Source: Symsagittifera roscoffensis (Eukaryota > Xenacoelomorpha > Acoela > Convolutidae). Taken from it: DNA of 64,000 bases. Positions within the stretch are counted from its first letter, which is position 1; the number at the start of each line of letters is the position of its first letter. Made by a program: the position numbers and the translations under genes. The notes below the pieces were generated by a model. It ran no database searches and was not told the DNA's origin. It saw nothing but the letters and a program-made list of their open reading frames with translations. The stretch lies in assembly GCF_963678635.1 (NCBI RefSeq), contig NC_087064.1, positions 33,704,369 through 33,768,368 on the forward strand, given 5' to 3'. Shown one piece after another: positions 24,744 through 36,259 of this stretch.

Positions 24744-25135
24744 TGTTCCGATTTTCGTAACGAAAGTAACGGAATAATTGTGCTCGAGGTGGTTTTTTTT
24801 CTTCAGATAATTTCGACTGTTTAACTAGCCATTTTTGACATTATTTTTCTTATATATTGGTATTGGTAAGCAAAAAGTTTTTGTATACCTAATTTTAAAT
24901 TCGAAAAGATATTTCACCTGTGATCATTTTTGTAACGCTAAGAGGGCTTAAAGATTGCCATTTTGGCCAATCTTGGACAATTAGCGCGCAATATATTTCG
25001 CTTTATTCACGCGTAAGCAGATATTTATTCCGTCTTAGAAATCGTTCCAAATTGGTTGTAAGAAGCTTATTTGATTAATTATTTTGTTAAAAAGAGCGAA
25101 ATCTATCTTTTTGCAGTTTATATGGCGTTTGGGGT
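24744..25135 (+). mobile_element. Truncated R1 copy in the third unit
   Basis: Counterpart of the truncated R1 at 17729-18200. It ends abruptly at about 25135 in GGCGTTTGGGGTGCTG and passes into the shared tail. Confidence 0.75.
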
Positions 25136-25294
25136 GCTGAAAAATTGGTCAGTCAGATTAGTCAATCTGACTCGAAAATTCTATTTCAAGATGTAGTAAT
25201 GAATAACTTAAGTGCATAAAAAGCCCTCTTTGGGAGTTTAAATAGGTATACCATTTTGAGCTTCTTGGTCAATAATTTTGTCTCATAAGAGTTA

Positions 25295-25795
25295 TTGTTC
25301 CGACTTTTGATGAAAGTAACGGAATAGTTGTGCTCGGGGTGGGTTTTTTTTCTTCAGACAAACTTTGGCTTTTAACTAGCCATTTTTGACTTCATTTTTT
25401 TATCATTCAAAGGGTATTGTTGTCCTCAGCTTAGATTTGAAACAATGTTTTACCTGTGATCTTTTTTCATAAATCTATGGGGGTTTCAAGGTTGCCATTT
25501 TGGCCAATTTGGGACAATTAACGCGCGATATAATTCGCGCTATTAACGCGTAAGCGGAGAGTTAATCCGTCTTAGAAATCGTTCCAATTAGTTTAATGAA
25601 GCTTATTTGCCATAATTGATTTGTTACAAGTAGCGAAAATTATCTTTTTGTTTTTTATATCGCGTGTTGGGGATGACTTTCATAAAAAATTTCATTTTAT
25701 TTTATTACTTTTAATTTGTTTATGTTATTACGGCTCCATAAACCTTAATAGGCAGTCGGAACATTTAAGGCTTCGCCCTGATACGAGCAGTCTTG
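25295..25795 (+). mobile_element. R1 full-length copy
   Basis: Complete copy with TGTTCCGACT at the left, GCAGTCGGAACATTTAAGGC near the right, and the tail GATACGAGCAGTCTTG. The hairpin is slightly altered (AAGGCTTCGCCCT). Only about 60 bp separate it from the next copy, in the same orientation. Confidence 0.85.
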
Positions 25796-25856
25796 TTCTT
25801 TTTGATACTGACGATTTACTTTTTGGTTGAATTATGTTGAGCCTTTCCATTGATTT

Positions 25857-26382
25857 GGTTCCGACTTCCGTAACGAAAATAACGGAACATTTCGCTTGGG
25901 TGGTTTTTTTTTCTTCGGACAAATTTCGACTAGCCACTTTATCTATCCATTTTTGACGGAATTTTTTATCATTCGAAAGCTATTGTTGTCTTGAGCTTAA
26001 CTTTGAAAAGATGTTTCACCTCTGATCTTTTTCGTAAAGTTATGGGGGCTTAAAGATTGCCATTTTGGCCAATTTGGTACAATTAACGCGCGATACATTT
26101 CGCGCTATTAACGCGTAAGCGAAGATTGAATCCGTCTTAAAAATCGTTCCAATTTGGTTCAAGGAAGCCTATATGCTATAATCGATTTGTTAATAGGAGC
26201 AAAATCTATCACTTTGTACTCAATATGGTGTGTGGGGGGATGTTTTCACAAAAAAATCTCAATTTTTTTTTAATTTTTATTTTATTTTTTTTTACATTCA
26301 AGTTTTTCATGTTATTAATGCTCCATAGACCTTAAAAAGCAGTCGGAACATCCCGGGTTTTGCCCTGATACGAGCAGTCTTG
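25857..26382 (+). mobile_element. R1 full-length copy
   Basis: Complete copy starting GGTTCCGACTTCCGTAACG and ending with AGTCGGAACATCCCGGGTTT, then TGCCCTGATACGAGCAGTCT and TG. The hairpin stem is partly decayed. Like its left neighbour it lies on + in a head-to-tail pair. Confidence 0.85.
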
Positions 26383-26829
26383 TTAACTCTCAGCCTTAGT
26401 AGTTAAATGACGACGCGTGAAATGCTTAATATGAACAAGAAAAACTATTGACAAAAGTTCGTTCCCACAAAACCATTCAATATTCTACTTATCAGACGAG
26501 CTCGACTCCTATCGCATTTTTGGTTGTAAAAAAGTTTCTCGTTTATATTATCAACTAGAAATCTGAGCCTAATATCTCTAATGAAGCTCTATAATAATAA
26601 TCTCTAATGAAACTGTTTCTATAAAAGATGTGTGCGTGTGCTAGGTTCAGCCGTGCAGCTATAAGTACTTGGGTGATCCACACCCCCTGGTATTATATAT
26701 TGAAACTATTTCATCAGAGATTACTTTGATAATACGCTGAAACTTCTACAGTAGTTAGATTTAATTGTTCATTCCAGATTCAATATAAAACTAGTTATTG
26801 TCATTTGTACGCAGCTTTTCAATTTGATC
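26383..26829. other. Upstream region of the first alpha-galactosidase gene
   Basis: AT-rich, no ORF. An ATATAAAA string at about 26783, some 45 bp before the ATG, could be a TATA-like element, but such strings are common in this AT-rich DNA. Confidence 0.3.
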
Positions 26830-29800
26830 ATGATACCAATTGTGTTCATGGTACTATTTGTTCAGCTGGGATCTACTGAGAATAATGGAATGGGGCTAAC
26901 CCCCACAATGGGGTTCATGAGTTGGGAAAGATTCAGGTACATTTGAAAGAACAAAACGCCCAATTTTGTTCAAACATCGCTCTAAAACTGCCCGTTCGTA
27001 TTGATTAAGCTAAGATGAAATCAATACGATAGTGGCTTTGTCCCTATAAATGAGCACCTTAAAAAATGGGCACAACATCCCAGCACGGGATAATACTACA
27101 AGTATAAAACTTGTACAGGGGCGAATTGAGAATTTTTGCGAAGGGGGCGGATTTTGGGGAACTTTTTGGAAATTCTCTTGCTCAAAGCTGTTTTTTGGCG
27201 TGAACTTTTGCTGAACTTTAAGGATATATTGACGCAAAAGAGTCGACCTAAATAGACTCTCGTAAAATAGCTCAGAAGGGACCCTTTGGTTGGTAGAAGC
27301 GTTCAAATACCTACGGAAGGGGCGTCCCCGCCACGCCTCAAATCCGTTCTTGATTTGTAACTTCTACTTAATTTCGCAGAGAAACTCAGATAGCATCTTA
27401 AACTTCAAAATGTTTTTCTGCATTTAGATGCCAAACGGATTGCGTGAACTTTCCTAATGAGTGCATAAATGAGAATTTGTTCATGACGATGGCGGATGCG
27501 ATGGTCACTTTTGGCTTGAAGGATGCCGGCTACACCTATCTCGCCATAGACGACTGTTGGCTCATGAAGAACAGAAGCGCAGATGGCCATCTGGTAGCCG
27601 ATCCGGATAGGTTTCCCAGTGGAATAAAGGCACTGGCTGATTACATGCACGAGAGAGGACTGAAACTGGGTATGATTGCAGCCATGAACATTGCAGTTCT
27701 TATCTTTTTTAAACAGCGTTCTGGCCTAAGAAGAGCTTGTTTTTTTTTTGAATGGCTGATGTGGGTCTTGAAAAAAGGGGCTGTAAGATTGACGGAGTCG
27801 CTTCTACTCATAGAAATAGTTTCTTGTATCATAAAGGCCAAAAACTTTCATGGTATGATGGGAGATTGACACATTAGCTCTTTGCGATAGCGAAAAACTA
27901 AAAATGTAAGTCATTTTTGCAAATATTTTATTGCAACTCAGGCCATGATGAAATATGGTTTCAATATGAACGATAAATCACTGAGCCTAAATGATGTTTA
28001 TTGACGTGAAAAAAAAAACACATTAATACAAAGATACTTCCCAGTACTTGATCGGAGCTATTTAAACCCGTTGGCCTGTATTAAAAATGTTGACCAACAT
28101 AATCAATTTAATAAAAAATACTTTTTAAACTTCTTGGATTTGTTTTTTACATTTGGCTTTCGTGGCATTTCAATATTCGAAACAACTCGAGACAAACAAA
28201 GCATTTCATTTCATATGCTAAACAAAATTGGTACTAATGTGGTCAGTAGCGTGCCGGAAGGGGGGGACCCCTGCCCCCCCCCTCAATTCTGGTTTTCAGG
28301 GTCTTCCCTTTGGTATAACATTTCTGGCTGATTAGTCTCAAAAATTTTGTAAAAGTTTTCGAAAAACCGCCCCTCTAAAAAAAATTTCTGTGCACGCCAC
28401 TGAAGGTGGTTCTGGCTTTTAATTAGGTATTTATGAAGATGTCGGGTCAATCACATGCGATGGATATCCTGGAAGTGAAGGCTACGAAGACACTGACGCA
28501 CAATTATTCGCTTCATGGGGTGTAGACATGCTGAAGTTCGATGGATGCAACATTGATCTCGAAGGGTTGAGAGCAGGCTATAAAAAGATGGCAAAGTCAC
28601 TCGTTGATACCGGCCGGGATATTTTATACGTGTGCGAATGGCCTTATTATGATGCAAATGTGAGCTACGCTGAAGTTAACTTATACTGTAATCAGTATAG
28701 AAACTTCCACGACATGGATGACTGCTGGGACGCGCACGGTATCTTCCAGAAAATTATGTATTATGCAGCTAATCAGGTATACCAAACGTTTGCTTTTTGA
28801 TAATCTAATCATAAAATGACAAGGGTAGTCATTCGGGGGCGGATCTAGGATTTTCTTGAGAGGGGGGGGGGCGGATTTTAAAGAAAATTGAAATTTTTAA
28901 GGTCGACCAAATCAAATTTTTGGGCACTTTTTGATTTTTTTTTGCCAAAATTCGCCTATTTTTTGGCGCGTGCTCCCCTGTAAAAATAGTATATATTGAC
29001 GCCGAAATTGTCTTTAGTAAAATTTTAGGGTTGCTTGCCAAAAATGGAGGTCATGAAATAATCCCTGAGCGAGAGGGTGTCCACCTCCGCCTCCCAACCC
29101 CTAAATCCGCCCCCGAAAACAGTTGGTGTGCATGTATTCACAGATATCATTGCTGAAAGTTAAAAGAATTGTTAGAAAAAACTCGGTAGTAGCCTAAAAA
29201 TGCGGCATAAAAACTAATTTTGCGCCAAAAAAAACCAAAGACCCGACGCCAAATCGTTTCCGCTTTGCAAAGTGGTCGAAACAATAAAATGTTACCGGTA
29301 GCTGCATAGCAGCTATTTTTTAAATATCCGGTTGTATTCGTGTAGCCAGTACTTTTTTAATAGTCCCTTTTAGTACGCATTGCAGCTGATCCAATTATAT
29401 TTTAAAATAGAAATCATATACAACGGAAAAAATCATGAAAATCAGATTTATTTTTATTATCTGATAAAATAACTATTCACTCAACCGGCTGTTTGCGTCA
29501 AATGTAAGCCATTAACTGGTCTTATATTTCAGACAATTTTCACTAAAATGAGGTTTTTAAATGGCATAACCACCACACAGGTTGATGCCTTTTCGGTATT
29601 CTCCCAAGCCGCACTAAATTGTAAACTTATAATTTCATAAAATGTATGGTGATAAGTTTGTGGCTTGAAAATAAAATGATCAAGTTTCTGACCAGTCTGA
29701 TAATGCATTTATATCGCTTTGAACACAAATTTAGAATGAGATGAAAAGTTATTAAACGTTCAACGAGAGCTGCATTTTCAAAGCACAAATGCACAAACCA

Positions 29801-30409
29801 CAGGGATTATGATCAAAATTTTAGGATAAATTTGCAAAATACAGCGGACCAGGGCACTTCGTCGATCCGGACCAGTTAATGGTTGGAAACCCTGGAACTT
29901 CTTTTGGACATCAGAAGATCCAGATGGCAATGTGGTGCATGTGGAGTGCCCCGTTGATTGTATCTTCCGACCTCCGATCCATAAATGAAGCAGAACTCAG
30001 TCTTCTGCTGAATCGATACTTGATCCGGATCAATCAGGACCCCCTCGGACAAATGGCTAAACAGGTCATGAGTGAAGCGAATGGCGCAACTCAAGTATGG
30101 CTCAAAGAGCTTGGGGACCATACTTTTGGAGAATACGCTATCTGCACTTTTCACGCTAAATCTGATGACCAAACAATTCTTCTCTATTTCTCACTGAAGT
30201 CGTTAGGAATTGACCAGCCACCTAAAGGATTTGGCTTTCTTCTAACCGATGCCTTCACAGGAAATACACTGGTTTCAGTTCCAATTTTCTGGCAGACTCA
30301 AATTAAAGTGTACGTTGCTGCATTCGATGCAATTGTGTGGATCGTTCAACAGAAAAAGATCGGAAGCTCAGCTGTTCCCGAAAAAGTTATATATCGCAGA
30401 AGTCACTAA
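26830..30409 (+). CDS. Alpha-galactosidase A-like (GH27), gene 1
   Basis: Predicted secreted or lysosomal glycosidase that removes terminal alpha-galactose from glycolipids and glycoproteins. Four exons join in frame across GT-AG introns: 26830-26936, 27428-27669, 28427-28776 and 29825-30409, giving 427 residues, close to human GLA (429). Residues 1-16 look like a signal peptide, and G-L-T-P-T-M-G-F follows as in mature family members. The active site is intact: I-D-D-C-W (76-80), nucleophile Asp155 in L-K-F-D-G-C, and acid/base Asp212 in R-N-F-H-D-M-D-D. The recognition loop reads C-E-W-P-Y-Y (186-191). Glu187 matches the alpha-galactosidase Glu rather than the Ser of alpha-N-acetylgalactosaminidase, but the usual Leu is Tyr. 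Later come P-G-H-F-V-D-P-D and I-N-Q-D-P-L-G. Introns 2 and 3 hold hAT-like MITEs. Gene 2 faces it, tail to tail, 5.85 kb downstream. Confidence 0.9.
27117..27345. mobile_element. hAT-like MITE fragment in intron 1 of gene 1
   Basis: Contains CAGGGGCGAATTGAG at the left and a GGGGGCGGATTTTGGGGAAC stretch close to the interior of the copies at 28836 and 31857. It shares the GCGGAT...ATCCG end motif and the phrase TTTTTTGGCG. Boundaries are uncertain and no target duplication was seen. Confidence 0.45.
28244..28402. mobile_element. hAT-like MITE with 8-bp target duplication
   Basis: A 159-bp insertion in intron 2 of gene 1. The ends are inverted repeats: CAGTAGCGTGC at the left and CAGTGGCGTGC when the right end is read inwards. 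The flanks AATGTGGT (28236-28243) and AAGGTGGT (28403-28410) form an 8-bp target duplication with one mismatch, as expected for hAT transposition. The interior has G and C runs and no coding potential. Confidence 0.85.
28836..29117. mobile_element. hAT-like MITE, GGGGCGGATCTAGG family
   Basis: Lies in intron 3 of gene 1. The left end CGGGGGCGGATCTAGGA pairs with the right end CCTAAATCCGCCCCCG as terminal inverted repeats. Ends of the type GGGGCGGATC are common in hAT MITEs of animals. Related sequence occurs at 31857-32270 and 27117-27345, and a piece at about 38620-38740. Confidence 0.7.
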
Positions 30410-30754
30410 GTTTTTGCATCTAACCTTTTGTCTAGTGGACATAATATGAATATTTTCTATAAACGCCTATAAGACGTAAAATTTTTCAATTATTTGCATG
30501 GCGTGCATTGAAATTGAAAAATTTACTTGAAAACAAATACTATTGATAAACTCGTAACTATTCAAAAGCCTATTGGTCTGGTGTTCGAAGATAATTCCGA
30601 AGATCTGAGTGTAAAATATTTGCATAATTATACGGTAACTTGATTGATCAAAAGCCATAAATCTCAATTGAATATTGGTTTCGCAAAGACTTGAAAACCT
30701 TACATCACGGATAACACATGGATAACGCCTAAAAAAAGAGCAACTTTTCAAATA

Positions 30755-31492
30755 CAGTGCCGATTTAAATTATCCGGGCAAAACGAAAAAAAACCTGAAT
30801 TTTCCAACACGTTTTTCTCAAAGTGGGCTAAGATTAGACAAAAAGTGAAGAGAACAAAAGTTGCTTAGAATTTCATCAGAAATAATTTTTTCTCCGAGTG
30901 CAATTTTTTTCTCCGAAAATCTCAACAAAAATTTTACCGCAAAAATGGGTCATTTTTGTTTTTTTCCAATTTATCAAGAAATACACTGAAATTACTTTGT
31001 TAATTGATGAAAAATATATACCACAAGAAGCCTCTTACACAGCCCAACAAAATTCGAGAAGGCTGTTAAATCTCCAAAATCCTTTATAAGAGAAAATGCT
31101 TTTGCTTGATAGTCAAGAAACTTGATTTTTACTATATAAGCCCAAAATCTTTGCTCAAAAACAAATTTTAAACAATTTGCTCAAGTTTTTGGAGATTTAA
31201 GCCTTCTAAAACTTTGTTGGACTGTGTAGGACGCTATTTGTGATATATATTTCTCATCAATTAAAAAAGTAGTTTCAGCGTAATTTTTGATTAATTGAAA
31301 AAATGACTCTTTTTTGAGGGAAAATTTTTGTTGAGAATTTCTGAGAAAAAAATGCACCATATCAATTTTGATGCAATTCTAAGCAACTTTTGTCCTTTTC
31401 AGTTTTTGTCTAATCTAAACTCAGTTTGAGAAAAACGTGTTTGAAAATTCACGTTTTTGTTCATTTTGTCCGGATAATGTAAATCAGCACTG
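30755..31492. mobile_element. Tc1/mariner-type foldback MITE, 738 bp
   Basis: The two halves are inverted copies of each other over about 350 bp each. The left end CAGTGCCGATTTAAATTATC is matched by the right end GATAATGTAAATCAGCACTG. The element is flanked on both sides by TA (30753-30754 and 31493-31494), the target duplication of Tc1/mariner transposons. There is no transposase; the short ORFs in it are shadows of the arms. Confidence 0.85.
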
Positions 31493-31856
31493 TAGTTTCG
31501 TTTTCAACTCATTTGAGACGTATGGAGTAATCAGCTATTCAAAAAAAAACTCCTAAGAAGTTAGAGATTTGATTGCAACTAGTTTTTAAGTGCAAATACA
31601 ATTTTTGAATGAACAAATCTATGTATTCGGTGTTTTTTAACAAGCTGGATGAATTCGAGTTCTGATAGAGGCCTAAAATTTTAAGGTCAATTTCAAAAAA
31701 AATCTTAACATTTTTAAGGTCAACTTCGAAAAGCATAGAAAATTAATTTTAGACAAAAAATACTCAAAGGGTATTGATTTTGTGTGAGATAATTAGTGTC
31801 GAAAAGTTCATTAGAATATCACAAAGAATCGACATTTGCCTTTAAACTTTTGATCA

Positions 31857-32270
31857 TGAGCGGATCTAGTTTTTTCTTGAGGGGGGGGGGGGGGGTTCAA
31901 AAATTTTTTTAGAAATTCGGTCGATATTTTTTTAAGTCGACCAAAATTGATTTTGCAAAAGCTGCCGAAACACTGAAAAGACCCGATTTTGACCAAAAAG
32001 TTTGCGTCGCAGGCAACATTATGACAAAACAGGTCAAAATGCTGTTTTTGGGAACTTTTTGGAAAACTTTAACCAAAAAGTTGCATTTTTTGGCGGGAGC
32101 TCTCCTTCAGAAATAATTAATAATGTCGTCGAAGGCACTTTAAGAAAATTTATAGGGTTTGTAGGCCTCAAATGAATGCCAAAAATAAAAACCAAAGCGA
32201 TGCCCTTTGCTTGGCGAGAGGGTCAAATCCCAGAAGAAGGCGTCCGCCACCCCTCACCCCCCCAGCTCTC
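31857..32270. mobile_element. hAT-like MITE, second copy of the GGGGCGGATCTAGG family
   Basis: Begins GAGCGGATCTAG followed by a long G run and shares interior blocks with the copy at 28836: GTCGACCAAA, then a TTTTGGCG phrase, then AAAATTT followed by AGGGTTTG. The right end holds GTCCGCCACCCCTC, a decayed inverted repeat. It is longer than the intronic copy. Confidence 0.6.
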
Positions 32271-35020
32271 TGCTTAAAAAAATTTGATTGACGTTTCAGT
32301 TTATATTGATTTTTCAGATAAGATGAATATACGGTGGCAAGCAATTGTTACGTAATTGTGATGTAAGTAACGTTCTCTAATGTAACTTCGGTTTCAAGAT
32401 ATTGCGGTTAATGTATAAGGAGGTTTGTTGCGAATATATCATTCCGGTACCTGCTTAAGGCTACGTCTATCGGTAATTGGTTCAAGGCTTGCTAAAAACT
32501 TGAACAACAAACTACGGCTGAGTTTAAACTTACTTCTGAACACTTTTTATTTGAAACCACGCTACAAATTGTCAGTATCGACAGGTATTCAACTCTCTAT
32601 TTTAAACCCCATCATTATAACTTCTAACAGTTGATATCGAGCCGAAGTAGGTGACTGAATTTGCAAACATTGCCACTCAAAATTGATGGACCACTACAGC
32701 TGCTTTTCATTAAGGGTAACTCGCAGTTATCGCAAACCAACAGAAAAAAAGTTGCAACTCGCGCTGATAAAAAACTGGTGCGACTCAGTGCGATCCAAAA
32801 AGACAGATTTTACTATACTTTTATTCTTAAATACTTTCAATATTAATTTCTTTTTCTGTGTTTCGCCTGAAATTTTCTGGTAATTTTTACCAGAACAAAA
32901 AAATACACATGGCTCAATTACTTTTTTTCGTACCCAATGATAGTAAAAGTTTTTGGTCAAACTTGCAAAAATATATATTGAAATCTTAAATCGGTTTCGC
33001 AGTAAAAAAAGTTAAAAACAATTTTCCTGATTGCGAGAGTTTTTATAACTGATCATCCAACTGCGTTTAAGTCGCATTTTTGCGCGACCAAAAAATCTGA
33101 GTCGGATTACGAAATTTTGCACGCGAAATTATATGGTCGCCACTAAAGGCAAAGATTTCGACCCGCGTACTGCTGAAACAAACAAGAACACGAATGGTCA
33201 GCGTTACTAAAGTTAGCACCCTTATTCAAATTCTGGATGTTTCCAGCCCCGAAAACTTTTAGGGTCTTTATATAATCAGTTGGGTCCATCGCGGAAAATA
33301 CATGATCAAAGCCTACAAATAAGAACACTTTTTTAATTATTTTGATATTCAACTCATTTGAGACATATGTAGTAATCAACTAGTAAATAGAAACGCCTGA
33401 GAGTTTGGGGGCTTTTTTTGCAACCAATTGGTTTCAGGCAAATACAATTTGAGCATCTACGAATCAATTTGTTCCAATATTTAAACAAGCTTGATCAACT
33501 AGATTCCTGATAAAGGTTGCCAAAAAAAATCCTAGTTTTATCTACAGCAAACTTAAACAGAGCAAAAAACATTAGTTTTGACAAAAAATATTCAGAGATG
33601 TTCCATTTTGTATGAGATAATTTTTGTAGAAAAATTTCATAGGAACTTTCATGAAGAGTCGAACATTGCTTTTTAAATATCACCGTTGATTTTCCACGAA
33701 TTCTTCAATCAATTGTTTTTTTCCGTCTACTTGGTTGTACAACATTACATTTTTGCATATACAGATTGTTTGAGTGCTGTTTTCTAAAAGAAAAACGGAT
33801 GAAGTCGAGTTTTTATAGAAGGTGCCGAAACAAAACCTTAATTTTATAAGGTTGATTAAAAATGCATAAAATTAAATTTAGACAAAGGGGTTTTTCATTT
33901 TGTATAGGATCATTTTTCGCAGAAAAATCATTGGAACTTTCACAAATATAGACAATTACTATTCACATTATCAGCGTCACTTTGTCACTCAAACTTTGGC
34001 AAGTTTTTTTGTTCTGTCTATCAAAAAAGTTTCGTAAAGTTTTAGGCTTTCTATATGTTTCCAGTTTAATTTTGATTTGTGGTTAAGTTTTTCAAAAGAA
34101 AATTTTAAACCATCTGGAAAAGTATCCCAATTATTTTGCGACGCCTATGTAAAGCTGTTTATATTTTCCTTGCATATGTTGCGAAATGACAGCCAAATTG
34201 ACAGTCTAATCCGTAAACAATGGACAATCGTCGCAATCTGATGAGTCAAGGTACTCACTTTATGTTTCGACTTTCAAAGTCAAACACATGTCAGCGCTCG
34301 ACCAAAAAACATTAGTCGAGACAGGGGTTTCTCTTGTACAAAAAGTAGAACCCTATCTCGAGCACGGTCGAAACATACTTCGAGCGAAACATACCTCGAA
34401 CGCGGTCAAAAATTACCAATTGTAGAAATTACCAAAAAAGAAAAATTAAGACTACCATTCCAACTAGTCAAAAATTTAAATTGTTATGTCACATAAGAAC
34501 AGATTGTCACTGTTGTTATGCAATTGTAATGTAATTCTGATGTAATTAACAATTTTTGATGTAATTTTGGTTTCAAGGTATTGCGGTTTGTGCATGGATG
34601 TTTGTTAAACATCCGCCAATTATATCATTCCGATTCTATATCATTCCGATTACTCCGTAAAGGCTACGTATATCAATCTCTGACTCAAGGCATTGCTGAA
34701 AATTTGATAAACAAACTATGGCTGAATTTAAGCTTACTTCTGAGCACGTATAATTTCAAACCACGGTTCAAACCATAGTATGGACAGTTATTGAACTCTT
34801 TTTTTTTAAACATTAGCTTTTGGTTTGAACCTTTTTAGCACTATAAGCTACAGTAAAATTACTGAAGCATTGTTATTTCTAGCAGTGGATATCGAGCCGA
34901 AATAGGCCACTTAATTCGCATTTTTTGCTACTCAAAGTAGAAGATAGATCACAACCGTTGCTGTGCACAGAGGTTAACTCGCGGCCGTCGACGAATAAAA
35001 AAAATAAGTTGCGACTAAAA

Positions 35021-35345
35021 CAATTTTAGCGGCGGCTGAGCGCGACCCAAAAAACATAAATCCCGACAATATTTTAAATATTAATTACTTTTAATATTAA
35101 TCACTTTTCACGCTTAACCACCTGCGCTAAAACAATTTGGTGCGGCGGCTGAGCGCGACCCAAAAAACATAAATCCCGACAATATTTTAAATATTAATTA
35201 CTTTTAATATTAATCACTTTTCACGCTTAACCACCTGCGCTAAAAAGTTGGGTGCAGCGGCTGAGCGCGACCCAAAAAACAATAATCCCGACAACATTTT
35301 AAATATTAATTACATGTAATATTAAGCACTTTTCATGCTTTTTGC
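35021..35345. repeat. 112-bp tandem repeat, 3 copies
   Basis: Three head-to-tail copies of 112-113 bp marked by GGCTGAGCGCGACCCAAAAA at about 35034, 35147 and 35259, each followed by an AT-rich stretch with TTTTAAATATTAATTAC. The third copy is the most diverged. Confidence 0.9.
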
Positions 35346-36259
35346 CTGATAGTTTGTGCTAATGCTTTCCTGAGCAGAAGTTTCTTCTACATCGAAATAA
35401 ATTATGCCATACTGAATCATCCAATGATTGCAGAAGTCTCCTGTCAAGCATGCAATAAAAATCTTAAATCTTTAAAACCATTTTCGCAAGAAATTTTGTA
35501 AAATGTCTTTTTTTTATTGTGGGAATCTTTGCATCTGATCATCTAACTGCGTTTAAGTTTTTGTGCGACCTAAGAAGCTGGGCCGAACTACAAAACTTTT
35601 GGTCGCATCACTTACCTCCCACGACCATATATGTCAAAATCTTGATGTTTTCTTCCTGAAAATCTTTAGGAGCTTTTTGTAGTCAATTGGGTTCTTGATA
35701 ATCACAGGTTTATGTTTAAAATGGATTTATAACTCATACAACAAGCCCAAGAGTCAAAAAACTATTTTTATTCAAAAACCAAAAATCTCAGAAAAAAACT
35801 TTCGAACTTAAAACTCAAATCATGCTTTCCATTGAGTTTTTGGATCTAAATGTGTCAGTCAGAAGTATTTCCAGTGTAACAATGAGTATTTTTTTCATAA
35901 TCCATTACAAATTTTGTTTTTTTTTGTAGCAAATTATTGTTTTCCGCTTTTTCCATTAACAGCCCACCCCCCTTCCCCGCCCAGATTTTTCATGTTCGTA
36001 ACTGCGGTAAACGTTTAAGCATGAACAAGTAAAGAAACTTGTACTAAATCTCTGTGATGGAAATTGCTGCATGAACAGTTTTTTATTAAGTTTATATTGT
36101 AAAATTACGAGGGAAGTATCTTATCATTTGGCATAGTTTGTTTATAATTGCAAAACTTTTTCTGATAGAAATTTAATGAATGTATTTTTACAGTTTTTCG
36201 AGAAACGAATTTTTTGATTAAAAATCTGACGATTTTTTTTTTGTTCCAGCTAATTTTGG

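Larger units (their letters stand above)
22305..25294. repeat. Older, diverged third copy of the 3.86-kb unit
   Basis: It follows the same order as copies A and B (R1, about 1.5 kb of unique sequence, truncated R1, shared 150-bp tail) but with many substitutions and two large gaps. One gap lacks about 390 bp present at 16347-16740. The other lacks about 240 bp lying between two GTTTGATG direct repeats in copy A (about 16880 and 17100). It shows that the tandem arrangement predates the A/B duplication. Confidence 0.85.
31500..36259. repeat. Intergenic repeat-rich region between the two galactosidase genes
   Basis: No gene is seen. A block of about 350 bp starting with ACTCATTTGAGACG at about 31505 recurs at 33350-33690, with pieces further right. 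A block of about 800 bp at 32330-33130 recurs, diverged, at 34500-35640; both hold GGTTTCAAG then ATTGCGGTT and a TTGATATCGAGCCGAA-like string. An hAT-like MITE copy is at 31857-32270. Three tandem 112-bp units lie at 35021-35345. Confidence 0.7.
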
